A DNA stretch of 64,000 nt from Paragorgia papillata (Eukaryota; Cnidaria; Anthozoa; Scleralcyonacea; Coralliidae), in NCBI GenBank assembly GCA_035771165.1, contig JAWNZC010000338.1, positions 930,001-994,000 of the forward strand, given 5' to 3'. Position numbers and translations under genes: made by a program. Below the pieces are notes generated by a model. It was given only the letters and a program-made list of their open reading frames with translations, was not told the origin of the DNA and did no database searches. Shown in pieces: positions 21,802 to 34,878 of the stretch (its first letter is position 1; each line of letters starts with the position of its first letter).

Positions 21802-22656
21802 TCACTCATAGCTAGTCATGAGGTGATTTGAATGAGCTATTAGCGGGCCATATGTCCCCTGGAGTTGGCTCACAAGAACCTTCTTCTTTGCTGGCACTTC
21901 AACGTCAGCCTCAACTACTGTAGTTTCACTCCAGGTAGTAGATGATGACTTGGACCATTGTGTTGAAAACTTTACACTTTGTTTTGAGCCAATGGAAAGA
22001 GGACCTTTTCCAAAGTTGATACCCATCTCTTCAGAGATTTCTAGAGTCAGTGTGGTGGAGCTGCCTGCGGTGACAGAGGTTCCAACAGTATGTTTGTACC
22101 TGAATGTTGTAGGCAGATCCAGGTCATTCTTCATGCTGGCTACGACTTCATAGCCATCTTTTATTCCCTGTCCAGGGCCAATCGCAAGGCGCCACTGGGC
22201 CCATATTGCAGATGGTTTGCCATTAGTGACATGGCAGACCCCACTGTTGTGAGCATCAAGATACGATTTTTCGTAGCGAATAGATTCCAAGGCAACTATG
22301 TCATCACCGCTCACATTGACCATTCGCCACTTAGCCCAATCTTCACCAGTAGGCGGGTTAGGAGAATGTGTGAGGTGGATTTTACCAGAGTGGTGAGCAT
22401 CCATGTAGTGATTACGATAACGAACACTTTCTAGAAGGATGGTATCGCCAGATCCTTCGTGCACTAGAAATCTGGTCCACAGAGCATTTGGCACATCTGT
22501 GTAGTTGCACTGAGTGACATGAACCTTGTAGGAATCGTGGCAGTCTGCGTAGGATCCATCGTATCTCTTTGACTGCAAAGTAATAATTCGTCCAATAATT
22601 TCATCTCGTTTTACGCTCATGATAAAATGTCGACAGATCGAACTCAACAGCTTCAA
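21802..22656 (-). CDS. T4: beta-trefoil plus aerolysin-like pore-forming protein
   Basis: 284 residues, the same protein as T3 at every residue; the nucleotide sequence also appears identical by eye. It lies exactly 5057 bases from T3, so the pair is a very recent duplication, was homogenised by gene conversion, or is partly an assembly product. Domain layout, alternative Met13 start, promoter and AATAAA are as described for T3. Confidence 0.75.
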   Translation of the reverse strand: MKLLSSICRHFIMSVKRDEIIGRIITLQSKRYDGSYADCHDSYKVHVTQCNYTDVPNALWTRFLVHEGSGDTILLESVRYRNHYMDAHHSGKIHLTHSPNPPTGEDWAKWRMVNVSGDDIVALESIRYEKSYLDAHNSGVCHVTNGKPSAIWAQWRLAIGPGQGIKDGYEVVASMKNDLDLPTTFRYKHTVGTSVTAGSSTTLTLEISEEMGINFGKGPLSIGSKQSVKFSTQWSKSSSTTWSETTVVEADVEVPAKKKVLVSQLQGTYGPLIAHSNHLMTSYE

Positions 22657-22689
22657 GAGTATAATGATCCACTATCCTTTCAGCCTTTT

Positions 22690-22725
22690 GGACTGAATGG
22701 CGTGAGAAAGAGAGCAGTTTTTATA
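22690..22725 (-). promoter_or_regulatory. Core promoter of T4
   Basis: TATAAAA at 22719-22725 and CATTCAGTCC 31 bases downstream, as in T3. Confidence 0.65.
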
Positions 22726-22803
22726 ACCCCTTTTTCTATGCACTGACATGCGCATCCTGATAATTTTAATGCACATGCACTAAACCTGCCTGTAATGCCT
22801 TTG

Positions 22804-23266
22804 TTTTCCTTTGTGTGAAGTGCATAAGGAATTTTAAATTATGATAAGTAGTCCACAAGTGCTTGAGATCTCGTCAAACTCTAGAGCATGTTTTGATGTT
22901 TACTGACATGAACAGTTTAGTTAATATTTTTAACTATAGTTGTACTGAAACATCCCAATGGCGGTGCTTCAAAGAAAGATTTGTATCGATCTCCCGCACA
23001 ATTCAATCTCGTATTTTAATATAGCATGCAACCTACAACACAAAAGCGTAGGAACGCAATAGGCTTTTATGCCGTGTTTACACAGCAAGCCTTCAGCAAG
23101 GCCTTGTAGTGTAAACACGCCTTATATTATAAATATAGTGAAACACGCCCAGAAATGTTCTCGTTGAGAGCATTGTCTAACTGACGAGATTTATAGTGAG
23201 GTAGACAATGGCGTCAGGGTGATTGGTGATGTTGATTGAACGTTCAATTTACCCAACAAAATATCT
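22804..23266. mobile_element. E element, left part only (upstream of T4)
   Basis: Same extent as the piece upstream of T3. Confidence 0.7.
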
Positions 23267-24103
23267 CTTCATATGTCCGTTCTATAGAGTATGGGTTCTA
23301 AGGTGGGGTGGTCGTCCAATCAGCGTCAAACGGATATGACGTCTGACGATGTTCCCATCACGCGTTTGCTAGCATCTGGACTTCGCCCTCATTCGATCAC
23401 AACACCTCAACGTGTTCTTTCCCCTCTCCCAAACCTGTACTTTGTTCGTTATTTGTGTCTCAGGCCCCGTTTACACTGGAGCAAAAGTATTCGGATTCAC
23501 ATTGTTTTTCATCCTCATGGGAATAAAAAGGAATATGAATCCGGATACTTTTGCTCTAGTGTAAAGGGGGTCTCAGTCTATTTCTGTTGTCTCCTAGATC
23601 GTATGTCGCAGTAATGCCTTATAATTTGCCGCACCCTAGATAACTGCCAGGTGAAACCACGGTGAAACGCCTCTTCAGTTTATATAATTATATATATCCA
23701 GCCGGTGCCCCTCATGTGTCTCAGGTTCCATTTTAGCCAACGCACTTGCTCTCATCTGCCGCACCTGCTGTGTTCCACGTTATTACAGCCGCCGCACCTG
23801 ATGTGTCTCAGGTTGCATTTAGGCTGGCCACCGTACTTGTTTACAGCTAGATGCCGCATCTGTTGTGTTTCAGGTTATATATATATTACAGCCGCCGCAC
23901 CTGATGTGTCTCAGGTTCCATCTCCGCCGCCGCACTTGATTCCAGCTGTCGCACCAGTTGTGTTTCTGGTTACATTACAGCCGCTGCATTCTGTCCCCGC
24001 TGTATTTCAGGTGTTATCATCTGTTTCTACAGTACCCCTTGTTTACGTATTAGCGTCTGTACAATAATTATCGGCTTATTTCTTTAACCGCTCCCTGGAT
24101 AAC

Positions 24104-24171
<68 letters not shown>

Positions 24172-24917
24172 TTATTTCCTTTTTTGTCCCTTGTATCTTT
24201 TATGCAATGCTGCCGCTGCTTAGGTGTTTGTTTCATTATGTGCTAATTTATTGTGGCTTGGTGTTTCACGGTGTTTAATAGTAATTTCTTTTTTTTACTG
24301 TTGCTTATAAGCATAACCGCTCCCTGGATAACAGCCTGGTGATTTTATCTAATTTATTTCTTGGTGTTCCTTAACTTTTCGTGTTCTAATTCTTGCTTCC
24401 ACATGTTTACTGATTTATTTGACACGTGCGTGCAACGAGCGCCCGGAGAAGGTGCTTTTCTTTTCTTTATACTTAGACTGTCAATGACGGACAATCTAAG
24501 CTTTGGTGTTTAGCCGCTTATCAGATTTGATTTCATTCAGATTGGTCCATCCGGTTAGTATATATTTTGGGTTAGGCTGAAGCTAGAGTGTGCTTGTGGT
24601 AAGTACTTATAATTATGTATTTTTCTCCACTGTGTCAGTGTGATTGTAGTCCCGGTCTAGGAGAGGGTGATTCTCCGCTAAAAAGAACCTCTTGGCTCCT
24701 TATAGGACTTAGTTTGTCTCAGCTCACCTTCGAGGCAATTACTCCGCCTAGCTCGTCGCTCAGCAAAACCCTTCTCCAACCGTTCTAGACCCTACAAATT
24801 AAGACTATTTTTATGCATTTGACTGCGGATACGGATGTGTTATCTAGAGCCATGCTGAGAATGTGTTAATTTTCCAACTTTGTCGCCTACGTTTCTAGAA
24901 CTCGAGACATGAAGGTT
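23267..24917. repeat. R block, copy R4
   Basis: As R3, but with a (TA)n tract about 28 bases longer (24109-24166). It starts TTCATATG like R2 rather than CTCATATG like R1 and R3, so block histories differ between neighbouring units. Confidence 0.7.
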
Positions 24918-25540
24918 AAATTATGATAAGTAGTCCACGAGTGCTTGAGATCTCGTCAAACTCTAGAGCATGTTTTGATGTTTACTGACACGAACAGTTT
25001 AGTTAATATTTTTAACTATAGTTGAACTGAAACATCCCAATGGCGGTGCTTCAAAGAAAGATTTGTATCGATCTCCCGCACAATTCAATCTCGTATTTTA
25101 ATATAGCATGCAACCTACAACACAACAGCGTAGGAACGCAATATGTTTTTATGCCGTGTTTACACTGCAAGCCTTGGCAATGCCAAAGTGTGTTTACACT
25201 ACCAAAATCCAGGCCTTCTAGTGTAAACACGCCTTATATTATGAAATATAGTGAAACACGCCCAGAAATGTTCTCGTTGAGAGCATTGTCTAACTGACGA
25301 GATTTATAGTGAGGTAGACAATGGCGTCAGGGTGAATGGTGATGTTGATTGAACGTTCAATTTACCCAACAAAATATCTACCTACTTTACAATCCTCATA
25401 TAAGCGGTCGACATGTAGCAAGTCTAATCAAACAGGTGTGTTTCAAAAGTTACGAAACTCTAGAGTTTGACGAGATCTCAAGCACTCGTGGACTATTTAT
25501 CTTAATTTAAAATTCCTAATACACTTCACACAAAGGAAAA
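24918..25540. mobile_element. E element, left end truncated (between R4 and S5)
   Basis: Same as 19833-20455. Confidence 0.7.
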
Positions 25541-26387
25541 TAATAATCTTTTAGTCGCTGCATGGAGAGGCCATTTCAACAAATCGTTCTGCACGTTTGA
25601 CCACCGTAACTAAGGCGCCCCGAGAGATGTATAGCTTCCAACCGGTTGTTGAAATAGTAGTGTTTTATGAAATCAAACATGCTTTATAAAATCCAAGATG
25701 TTTTATAAAATCAAGTATGCTTTACGAAAGCAAACACGCTTTATCAAATCGAAGATGTTTTATAAAGTCGATCTGTGCTATAGTGCATGTGTTATAGGAG
25801 GAAGGTACCTTGGATTCGAGTTTGGATTCGAGTTCGAGTTCGACTTCGACTTCGAGTTGTATATTTCGTTTTATTTCTGGCACATGATATTAGAGTTTAC
25901 CCCTTATAACTCATATGACAAGTCCCAAAGAAGAACACCCCAACCCATTTCCTAACCCTAGTTATTAAACACATTTTACTGGCAACGCGAGACGAAAACT
26001 TAGGCCCCGTTCACACAGGCGGGTGGGCGTGAAGTGATGATCTCGCCATATGCGGACGACAATAATATACGTGCACCGTGACCAATAATTACGGTATTTG
26101 CAAAGTTTTAGAAGTTTTTGAACTGTTTGGACGTGCACCAGGCGCTTAGTTAAACAAGACGAAATCCAAAGGTCTTTGGCTAAGGTTTTCAGAACGTGCA
26201 TGCCAGTTAATGTAATATAACTTCCTACCAATTTTTTGAATAACGTTAATTAATTAAACACGACCTTTCGAATGCTTCTCCACTGTATAACTTTTATTCT
26301 AAAGTTCGCATCAGATTGTTGATTAGAAAGGCCGGTTCTTAAGCTAAGATCCCTCTACGTTTATTTGTAAAAAGACTTGTATCTAGA
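25541..26387. repeat. S spacer block, copy S5
   Basis: Indistinguishable by eye from S3 and S4. Confidence 0.65.
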
Positions 26388-26823
26388 TACCTATACTACA
26401 CCAAGAAAAACAATGTTGCAGCCTTGTTGTGTTTACTAGTTAGGCACGACCTAACCAAATCACAAGCTAAATACAACATTACGCGTACGCTCACCTTGTG
26501 TGTTAGCTGGGATATATGGCCTTGCGCAAACACATAACACAAGACAAAAGCGAATTTAAATCTTCTTTATTACCAATGAGACACTCCATGTTAATGTAAA
26601 AGCAGAAATATTTTTGAGTGCTAATATACTATCCTAGGTGCATGAATGTGAGTGTACATTTAGAATCTTTGCCATGACAAAGGCATTATTATTCAGGACT
26701 AAATGGTAAAACTTTAATTTGTTGCACAATAATTTCTAACACACACTATAGCTAGTAAAATACTGATGATTTTATCCTAGAAACTGTAACAACATAGCTA
26801 TATACTAATTTAGAGTTCAATGC

Positions 26824-26829
26824 TTTATT
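26824..26829 (-). promoter_or_regulatory. AATAAA polyadenylation signal of T5
   Basis: TTTATT on the plus strand, same offset from the stop as in T3. Confidence 0.7.
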
Positions 26830-26886
26830 AAAAGTACTTTAGAAAGTGTTCCAGAATATGAGCAGTAAAATGCGAAGATATCAGCA

Positions 26887-27741
26887 TCACTCATAGCTAG
26901 TCATGAGGTGATTTGAATGAGCTATTAGCGGGCCATATGTCCCCTGGAGTTGGCTCACAAGAACCTTCTTCTTTGCTGGCACTTCAACGTCAGCCTCAAC
27001 TACTGTAGTTTCACTCCAGGTAGTAGATGATGACTTGGACCATTGTGTTGAAAACTTTACACTTTGTTTTGAGCCAATGGAAAGAGGACCTTTTCCAAAG
27101 TTGATACCCATCTCTTCAGAGATTTCTAGAGTCAGTGTGGTGGAGCTGCCTGCGGTGACAGAGGTTCCAACAGTATGTTTGTACCTGAATGTTGTAGGCA
27201 GATCCAGGTCATTCTTCATGCTGGCTACGACTTCATAGCCATCTTTTATTCCCTGTCCAGGGCCAATCGCAAGGCGCCACTGGGCCCATATTGCAGATGG
27301 TTTGCCATTAGTGACATGGCAGACCCCACTGTTGTGAGCATCAAGATACGATTTTTCGTAGCGAATAGATTCCAAGGCAACTATGTCATCACCGCTCACA
27401 TTGACCATTCGCCACTTAGCCCAATCTTCACCAGTAGGCGGGTTAGGAGAATGTGTGAGGTGGATTTTACCAGAGTGGTGAGCATCCATGTAGTGATTAC
27501 GATAACGAACACTTTCTAGAAGGATGGTATCGCCAGATCCTTCGTGCACTAGAAATCTGGTCCACAGAGCATTTGGCACATCTGTGTAGTTGCACTGAGT
27601 GACATGAACCTTGTAGGAATCGTGGCAGTCTGCGTAGGATCCATCGTATCTCTTTGACTGCAAAGTAATAATTCGTCCAATAATTTCATCTCGTTTTACG
27701 CTCATGATAAAATGTCGACAGATCGAACTCAACAGCTTCAA
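26887..27741 (-). CDS. T5: beta-trefoil plus aerolysin-like pore-forming protein
   Basis: 284 residues, identical in sequence to T3 and T4, 5085 bases from T4. The upstream E piece differs by one visible change (GGAATTTAAAATT instead of GGAATTTTAAATT), which shows that this is a distinct locus rather than a mere repeat of the assembly. Beyond it the array changes to a doubled R block and then to the second gene subtype, so T5 is the border of the T3-T5 subfamily. Confidence 0.75.
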   Translation of the reverse strand: MKLLSSICRHFIMSVKRDEIIGRIITLQSKRYDGSYADCHDSYKVHVTQCNYTDVPNALWTRFLVHEGSGDTILLESVRYRNHYMDAHHSGKIHLTHSPNPPTGEDWAKWRMVNVSGDDIVALESIRYEKSYLDAHNSGVCHVTNGKPSAIWAQWRLAIGPGQGIKDGYEVVASMKNDLDLPTTFRYKHTVGTSVTAGSSTTLTLEISEEMGINFGKGPLSIGSKQSVKFSTQWSKSSSTTWSETTVVEADVEVPAKKKVLVSQLQGTYGPLIAHSNHLMTSYE

Positions 27742-27774
27742 GAGTATAATGATCCACTATCCTTTCAGCCTTTT

Positions 27775-27810
27775 GGACTGAATGGCGTGAGAAAGAGAGC
27801 AGTTTTTATA
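27775..27810 (-). promoter_or_regulatory. Core promoter of T5
   Basis: TATAAAA at 27804-27810 with the initiator 31 bases downstream. Confidence 0.65.
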
Positions 27811-27888
27811 ACCCCTTTTTCTATGCACTGACATGCGCATCCTGATAATTTTAATGCACATGCACTAAACCTGCCTGTAATGCCTTTG

Positions 27889-28351
27889 TTTTCCTTTGTG
27901 TGAAGTGCATAAGGAATTTAAAATTATGATAAGTAGTCCACAAGTGCTTGAGATCTCGTCAAACTCTAGAGCATGTTTTGATGTTTACTGACATGAACAG
28001 TTTAGTTAATATTTTTAACTATAGTTGTACTGAAACATCCCAATGGCGGTGCTTCAAAGAAAGATTTGTATCGATCTCCCGCACAATTCAATCTCGTATT
28101 TTAATATAGCATGCAACCTACAACACAAAAGCGTAGGAACGCAATAGGCTTTTATGCCGTGTTTACACAGCAAGCCTTCAGCAAGGCCTTGTAGTGTAAA
28201 CACGCCTTATATTATAAATATAGTGAAACACGCCCAGAAATGTTCTCGTTGAGAGCATTGTCTAACTGACGAGATTTATAGTGAGGTAGACAATGGCGTC
28301 AGGGTGATTGGTGATGTTGATTGAACGTTCAATTTACCCAACAAAATATCT
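27889..28351. mobile_element. E element, left part only (upstream of T5)
   Basis: As the equivalent piece upstream of T3, with the base change noted under T5. Confidence 0.7.
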
Positions 28352-29186
28352 CTTCATATGTCCGTTCTATAGAGTATGGGTTCTAAGGTGGGGTGGTCGT
28401 CCAATCAGCGTCAAACGGATATGACGTCTGACGATGTTCCCATCACGCGTTTGCTAGCATCTGGACTTCGCCCTCATTCGATCACAACACCTCAACGTGT
28501 TCTTTCCCCTCTCCCAAACCTGTACTTTGTTCGTTATTTGTGTCTCAGGCCCCGTTTACACTGGAGCAAAAGTATTCGGATTCACATTGTTTTTCATCCT
28601 CATGGGAATAAAAAGGAATATGAATCCGGATACTTTTGCTCTAGTGTAAAGGGGGTCTCAGTCTATTTCTGTTGTCTCCTAGATCGTATGTCGCAGTAAT
28701 GCCTTATAATTTGCCGCACCCTAGATAACTGCCAGGTGAAACCACGGTGAAACGCCTCTTCAGTTTATATAATTATATATATCCAGCCGGTGCCCCTCAT
28801 GTGTCTCAGGTTCCATTTTAGCCAACGCACTTGCTCTCATCTGCCGCACCTGCTGTGTTCCACGTTATTACAGCCGCCGCACCTGATGTGTCTCAGGTTG
28901 CATTTAGGCTGGCCACCGCACTTGTTTACAGCTAGATGCCGCATCTGTTGTGTTTCAGGTTATATATATTACAGCCGCCGCACCTGATGTGTCTCAGGTT
29001 CCATCTCCGCCGCCGCACTTGATTCCAGCTGTCGCACCAGTTGTGTTTCTGGTTACATTACAGCCGCTGCATTCTGTCCCCGCTGTATTTCAGGTGTTAT
29101 CATCTGTTTCTACAGTACCCCTTGTTTACGTGTTAGCGTCTGTACAATAATTATCGGCTTATTTCTTTAACCGCTCCCTGGATAAC

Positions 29187-29246
<60 letters not shown>

Positions 29247-29998
29247 TTATTTCCTTTTTTGTCCCTTGTATCTTTTACGCAATGCTGCCGCTGCTTAGGT
29301 GTTTGTTTCATTATGTGCTAATTTATTGTGGCTTGGTGTTTCACGGTGTTTAATAGTAATTTCTTTTTTTTACTGTTGCTTATAAGCATAACCGCTCCCT
29401 GGATAACAGCCTGGTGATTTTATCTAATTTATTTCTTGGTGTTCCTTAACTTTTCGTGTTCTAATTCTTGCTTCCACATGTTTACTGATTTATTTGACAC
29501 GTGCGTGCAACGAGCGCCCGGAGAAGGTGCTTTTCTTTTCTTTATACTTAGACTGTCAATGACGGACAATCTAAGCTTTGGTGTTTAGCCGCTTATCAGA
29601 TTTGATTTCATTCAGATTGGTCCATCCGGTTAGTATATATTTTGGGTTAGGCTGAAGCTAGAGTCTGCTTGTGGTAAGTACTTATAATTATGTATTTTTC
29701 TCCACTGTGTCAGTGTGATTGTAGTCCCGGTCTAGGAGAGGGTGATTCTCCGCTAAAAAGAATCTCTTGGCTCCTTATAGGACTTAGTTTGTCTCAGCTC
29801 ACCTTCGAGGCAATTACTCCGCCTAGCTCGTCGCTCAGCAAACGTTAAACCCTTCTCCAACCGTTCTAGACCCTACAAATTAAGACTATTTTTATGCATT
29901 TGACTGCGGATACGGATGTGTTATCTAGAGCCATGCTGAGAATGTGTTAATTTTCCAACTTTGTCACCTACGTTTCTAGAACTCGAGACATGAAGGTT
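28352..29998. repeat. R block, copy R5
   Basis: Like R1 in the minisatellite (short TATATATT run, interrupted frame). The (TA)n tract spans 29191-29241. A short CGTT insertion occurs near 29842. Confidence 0.7.
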
Positions 29999-30429
29999 AA
30001 ATTATGATAAGTAGTCCACAAGTGCTTGAGATCTCGTCAAACTCTAGAGCATGTTTTGATGTTTACTGACACGAAAAGTTTAGTTAATATTTTTAACTAT
30101 AGTTGTACTGAAACATCCCAATGGCGGTGCTTCAAAGAAAGATTTGTATCGACCTCCCGCACAATTCAATCTCGTATTTTAATATAGCATGCAACCTACA
30201 ACACAAAAGCGTAGGAACGCAATAGGCTTTTATGCCGTGTTTACACAGCAAGCCTTCAGCAAGGCCTTGTAGTGTAAACACGCCTTATATTATAAATATA
30301 GTGAAACACGCCCAGAAATGTTCTCGTTGAGAGCATTGTCTAACTGACGAGATTTATAGTGAGGTAGACAATGGCGTCAGGGTGATTGGTGATGTTGATT
30401 GAACGTTCAATTTACCCAACAAAATATCT
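29999..30429. mobile_element. E element, left part, between two R blocks
   Basis: Second case of an E-left/R tandem without a gene, the equivalent of 11793-12223. Confidence 0.65.
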
Positions 30430-31922
30430 CCTCATATGTCCGTTCTATAGAGTATGGGTTCTAAGGTGGGGTGGTCGTCCAATCAGCGTCAAACGGATAT
30501 GACGTCTGACGATGTTCCCATCACGCGTTTGCTAGCATCTGGACTTCGCCCTCATTCGATCACAACACCTCAACGTGTTCTTTCCCCTCTCCCAAACCTG
30601 TACTTTGTTCGTTATTTGTGTCTCAGGCCCCGTTTACACTGGAGCAAAAGTATTCGGATTCACATTGTTTTTCATCCTCATGGGAATAAAAAGCAATGTG
30701 AATCCGGATACTTATGCTCTAGTGTAAACGGGGTCTCAGTCTGTTTCTGTTGTCGCCTAGATCGTATGTCGCAGTAATGCCTTATAATATTGCCGCACCC
30801 TGGATAACTGCCAGGTGAAACCACGATGAAACGTCTCTTCAGTTTATATATATCCAGCCGCTGCACCTGATGTTTTCAGGTTCCATTTTAGCTACCGCAC
30901 TTCCTCTCATCTGCCGCACCCGTTGTGTTTCATGTTATTACAGCCGCCGCACCTGATGTGTCTCAGGTTCCATCTCCGCCGCCGCACTTGCTTCCAGTTG
31001 TCGCACCAGTTGCGTTTCTGGTTACATTACAGCCGCTGCATGCTTTTCCCGCTGTATTTCAGGTGTTATCATCTGTTTCTGTAGTACACCTTGTTTTACG
31101 TGTTCGCGTCTGTACAATATTATCGGCTTATTCCTTTAACCGCTCCCTGGATAACTGCCATGTGATATATATATATATTTTTTTTTTGCACTTGTAAGTT
31201 TTATGCAATGCTGCCGCTACTTAGGTGTTTGTTTCATTGTATGCTAATTTATTGTGGCTTGGTGTTTCACGGTGTTTAATAGTAATTTTTTTTTAACTGT
31301 TGCTTATAAGCGTAATTACCGCACCCTGGATAACAGCCAGGTGATTTTATCTAATTTCTTTCTTGGTGTTCCTTAGCTTTTCGTGTTCTAATTGTTGCTT
31401 CCACATGTTTATTGATTTATCTGACACGTGTGTGCAACGAGCGCACGGAGAAGGTGCTTTTCTTTTCTTTATTCTTAGACCGTCAATGCCGGACAATCTA
31501 AACTTTGGTGTTTAGCCTCTAGATTTGACTTCATTCAGATTGGTCCATCCGGTTAGTATATATTTTGAGTTAGGCTGAAGCTAGAGTCTGCTTGTGGTAA
31601 GTACTTATAATTATGTATTTTTCTCTATTGTGTCAGTGTGATTGTAGTCCCGGTCTAGGAGAGGGTGATTCTCCGCTAAAAAGAATTGCTTGGCTCCCTG
31701 TAGGACTTAAAGGTCTGTCTCAGCTCACCTTCGAGGCAATTACTCCGGCTAGCTCGTCGCTCAGCAAAACCCTTCTCCAACCGTTCTACACCCTGCAAAG
31801 TAATTTGCACTATTTTTATGCATTTGACTGCCGATACGGATGTGGTATCCAGAGCCATGCTGAGAATGTGTTAATTTGCCAACTCTGTCGCCTACGTCTC
31901 TAGAACTCGAGACATGAAGGTT
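30430..31922. repeat. R block, copy R6 (diverged)
   Basis: The first 250 bases match R5, then substitutions become frequent, the minisatellite is shorter and the (TA)n tract is nearly absent (31165-31178). R6 and R7 share these differences, so they belong to the T6-T7 part of the array. Confidence 0.7.
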
Positions 31923-32544
31923 AAATTATGATAAGTAGTCCTCGAGTGTTTGAGATCTCGTCAAACTCTAGAGCATGTTTTGATGTTTACTGACACGAAC
32001 GTTTAGTTAATATTTTAAACTATAGTTGCACTGAAACATCCCAATGGCGGTGCTTCAAAGAAAGATTTGTATCGATCTCCAGCAGAATTCAATCTGGTAT
32101 TTTTCTATAGCATGCAACCTACAACACAACAGCGTAGAACGCAATAGGTTTTTATGCCGTGTGTACACAGTAAGCCTTCAGCAAGGCCAAAGTGTGTTTA
32201 CACAACCAAAATCCAGGCCTTGTAGTGTAAACACGGCTTATGTTATGAAATGTAGTGAAACACGCCCACAAATGTTCTCGTTGAGTGGATTGTCTAACTG
32301 ACGAGATTTATAGTGAGGTAGACAATGGCTTCAGGGTGAATGGTGATGTTGATTGAACGTTCAATTTACCCAACAAAATATCTACCTACTTTACAATCCT
32401 CATATAAGCGGTCGACATGTAGCAAGTCTAATCAAACAGGTGTGTTTTAAAAGTTACGAAACTCTAGAGTTTGACGAGATCTCAAGCACTCGTGGACAAT
32501 TTATCTTAATTTAAAATTCCTAATACACTTCACATAAAGGAAAA
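31923..32544. mobile_element. E element, left end truncated (between R6 and S6)
   Basis: The right inverted repeat reads CACATAAAGGAAAA. From about 32331 on, this copy equals the one ending at 35534 base for base as far as can be seen. Confidence 0.7.
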
Positions 32545-33408
32545 TAAGAATTTTTTAGTCGCTGCATGGAGAGGCCATTTCAAGAAATCGTAATTCTGCA
32601 CGTTTGACCACCGTAACAAAGGCGCCCCGAGAGATGTATAGCTTGCGACCGCTTTGATAACTTGATCAAACACTTGAACTGGTTGTTGAAATAGTACTGC
32701 TTTATGAAATCAAACATGCTTTATAAAATCCAAGATGTTTTATACAAAACAAGTATGCTTTACGAAAGCAAACACGCTTTATAAAATCGAAAATGTTTTA
32801 TAAAGTCGAACTGTGCTATAGTGCATGTGTTATAGGAGGAAGGTACCTTCGAGTTTGGATTCGAGTTTGGATTCGAGTTCGAGTTGTATATTTCGTTTTA
32901 TTTCTGGCATATGATATTAGAGTTTACCCCTTATAACTCATATGACAAGTCCCAAAGAAAAACACCCCAACCCATATCCTAACCCTAGTTATTAAACACA
33001 TTTTACTGGCAACACGAGACGAAAACTTAGGCCCCGTTCACACAGGCGGTGGGCGTGAAGTGAAGATCTCGCAATATGCGGACGACTATACGTGCATCGT
33101 GACCAATAATTACGGTATTTTCAAAGTTTTAGAAGTTTTTGAACTGTTTGGCCGTGCATCGGGCGCTAAGTTAAACAAGACGAAATCTAAAGGTCTTTGG
33201 CTAAGGTTTTCAGAACGTGCATGTCAGTTAATGTAATATAACTTCCCACCAATTTTTGGAATAAGGTTAATTAATTAAACACGACCTTTCGAATGCTTCT
33301 CCACTGTATAACTTTTATTCTAAAGTTCGCATCAGATTGTTGATTAGAAAGGCCGGTTCTTAAGCTAAAGTGCCTCTACGTTTATTTTTAAAAAGACTTG
33401 TAACTAGA
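32545..33408. repeat. S spacer block, copy S6
   Basis: Diverged S copy. The TTCGAG tandem is arranged differently, a GTAATT insertion lies near 32589 and the 88-residue frame of S2-S5 is broken. Confidence 0.6.
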
Positions 33409-33844
33409 TACCTATACTACACCAAGAAAAACAATGTTGTAGCCTTGTTGTGTTTACTAGTTAGGTACGACCTAACCAAACCACAACCTAAGTACAACAT
33501 TACGCGTACGCTCACCTTGTGTGTTAGCTGGGATATATGGCCTTGCGCAAAAACATAACACAAGACGAAAGCGAATTTAAATCCTCTTTATTACCAATGT
33601 GACACTCCATGTTATTGTAAAAGCAGAAATATTTTTGAGTGGTAATATACTACCCTAGGTGCATGAATGTGAGTGTACATTTAGAATCTTTACCATGACA
33701 AAGGCATTATTATTCAGGACTAAATGGTAAAACTTTAAATTGTTGCACAATAATTTCTAACACACACTATAGCTAGTAAAATGCTGATAATTTTGTCCTA
33801 GAAACTGTAACAACATAGCTATATTCTAATTTAAAGTTCAACGC

Positions 33845-33850
33845 TTTATT
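33845..33850 (-). promoter_or_regulatory. AATAAA polyadenylation signal of T6
   Basis: TTTATT on the plus strand, 58 bases beyond the T6 stop. Confidence 0.7.
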
Positions 33851-33907
33851 AAAAATACTTTAGAAAGTGTTCCAGAATATCAGCAGTAAAATGCGAAGAT
33901 ATCAGCA

Positions 33908-34762
33908 TCACTCATAGCTAGTCATGAGGTGATTTGAATGAGCTATTAGCGGGCCATATGTCCCCTGAAGTTGGCTCACTACAACCTTCTTCTTTGCAGG
34001 CACTTCAATGTCAGCCTCAACTTCTGTAGTTGTACTCCAGGTAGTAGATGATGACTTGGACCATTGTGTTGAAAACTTTACACTTTGTTTTGAGCCAATG
34101 GAAAGAGGACCTTTTCCAAAGTTGATATTCATCTCTTCAGAGATTTCTTGAGTCAGTGTGGTGGAGCTGCCTTTGGTGACAGAGGTTCCAACAGTATGTT
34201 TGTACTTGAATGTTGTAGGCAGATCCAGGTCATTCTTCATGCTGGCTACGATTTCATAGCCATCTTTTATTCCCTGTCCAGGGCCAATAGCAAGGCGCCA
34301 CTGGGCCCATATTTCAGATGGCTTGCCATTAGTGATATGGCAGACCCCACTGTTGTGAGCATCAAGATACGATTTTTCGTAGCGAATAGATTCCAAGGCA
34401 ACTATGTCATCACCGCTCACATTGACCATTCGCCACTTAGCCCAATCTCCACCAGTAGGCGGGTTAGGAGAATGTGTGAGGTGGATCTTACCAGAGTGGT
34501 GAGCATCCATGTAGTGATTACGATAACGAACACTTTCTAGAATGATGGTATCGCCAGATCCTTCGTGCACTAGAAATCTGGTCCACAGAGCATTTGGCAC
34601 ATCTGTGTAGTTGCACTGAGTGACACGAACCTTGTAGGAATCGTGGCAGTCTGCGTAGGATCCATCGTATCTCTTTGACTGCAAAGTAATAATTCGTCCA
34701 ATAATTTCATCTCGTTTTACGCTCATGATAAAATGTCGACAGATCGAACTCAACAGCTTCAA
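33908..34762 (-). CDS. T6: beta-trefoil plus aerolysin-like protein, second subtype
   Basis: 284 residues without indels relative to T3. About fourteen substitutions separate it from T3-T5, concentrated in the pore module: TAGSS to TKGSS, TLTLE to TLTQE, EEMGIN to EEMNIN, WSETTVVEADV to WSTTTEVEADI and KKVLV to KKVVV. In the trefoil the changes are few and mild (GEDW to GGDW, KPSA to KPSE). All repeat motifs remain. The lack of stops or indels in a diverged copy argues that the subtype is under selection. Promoter and AATAAA are retained. Confidence 0.75.
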   Translation of the reverse strand: MKLLSSICRHFIMSVKRDEIIGRIITLQSKRYDGSYADCHDSYKVRVTQCNYTDVPNALWTRFLVHEGSGDTIILESVRYRNHYMDAHHSGKIHLTHSPNPPTGGDWAKWRMVNVSGDDIVALESIRYEKSYLDAHNSGVCHITNGKPSEIWAQWRLAIGPGQGIKDGYEIVASMKNDLDLPTTFKYKHTVGTSVTKGSSTTLTQEISEEMNINFGKGPLSIGSKQSVKFSTQWSKSSSTTWSTTTEVEADIEVPAKKKVVVSQLQGTYGPLIAHSNHLMTSYE

Positions 34763-34795
34763 GAGTATAATGCACCACTAGCCTTTCAGCTTTTT

Positions 34796-34831
34796 GGACT
34801 GAATGGCGTGAGAAAGAGATCAGTTTTTATA
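34796..34831 (-). promoter_or_regulatory. Core promoter of T6
   Basis: TATAAAA at 34825-34831 and the CATTCAGTCC initiator. The segment between gene and E is shorter here than in T3-T5 (about 45 instead of 80 bases from TATA to E). Confidence 0.65.
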
Positions 34832-34878
34832 ACCCCTTTTTCTATGCACTGACATGCGCACCTTGATAATTTTAATGC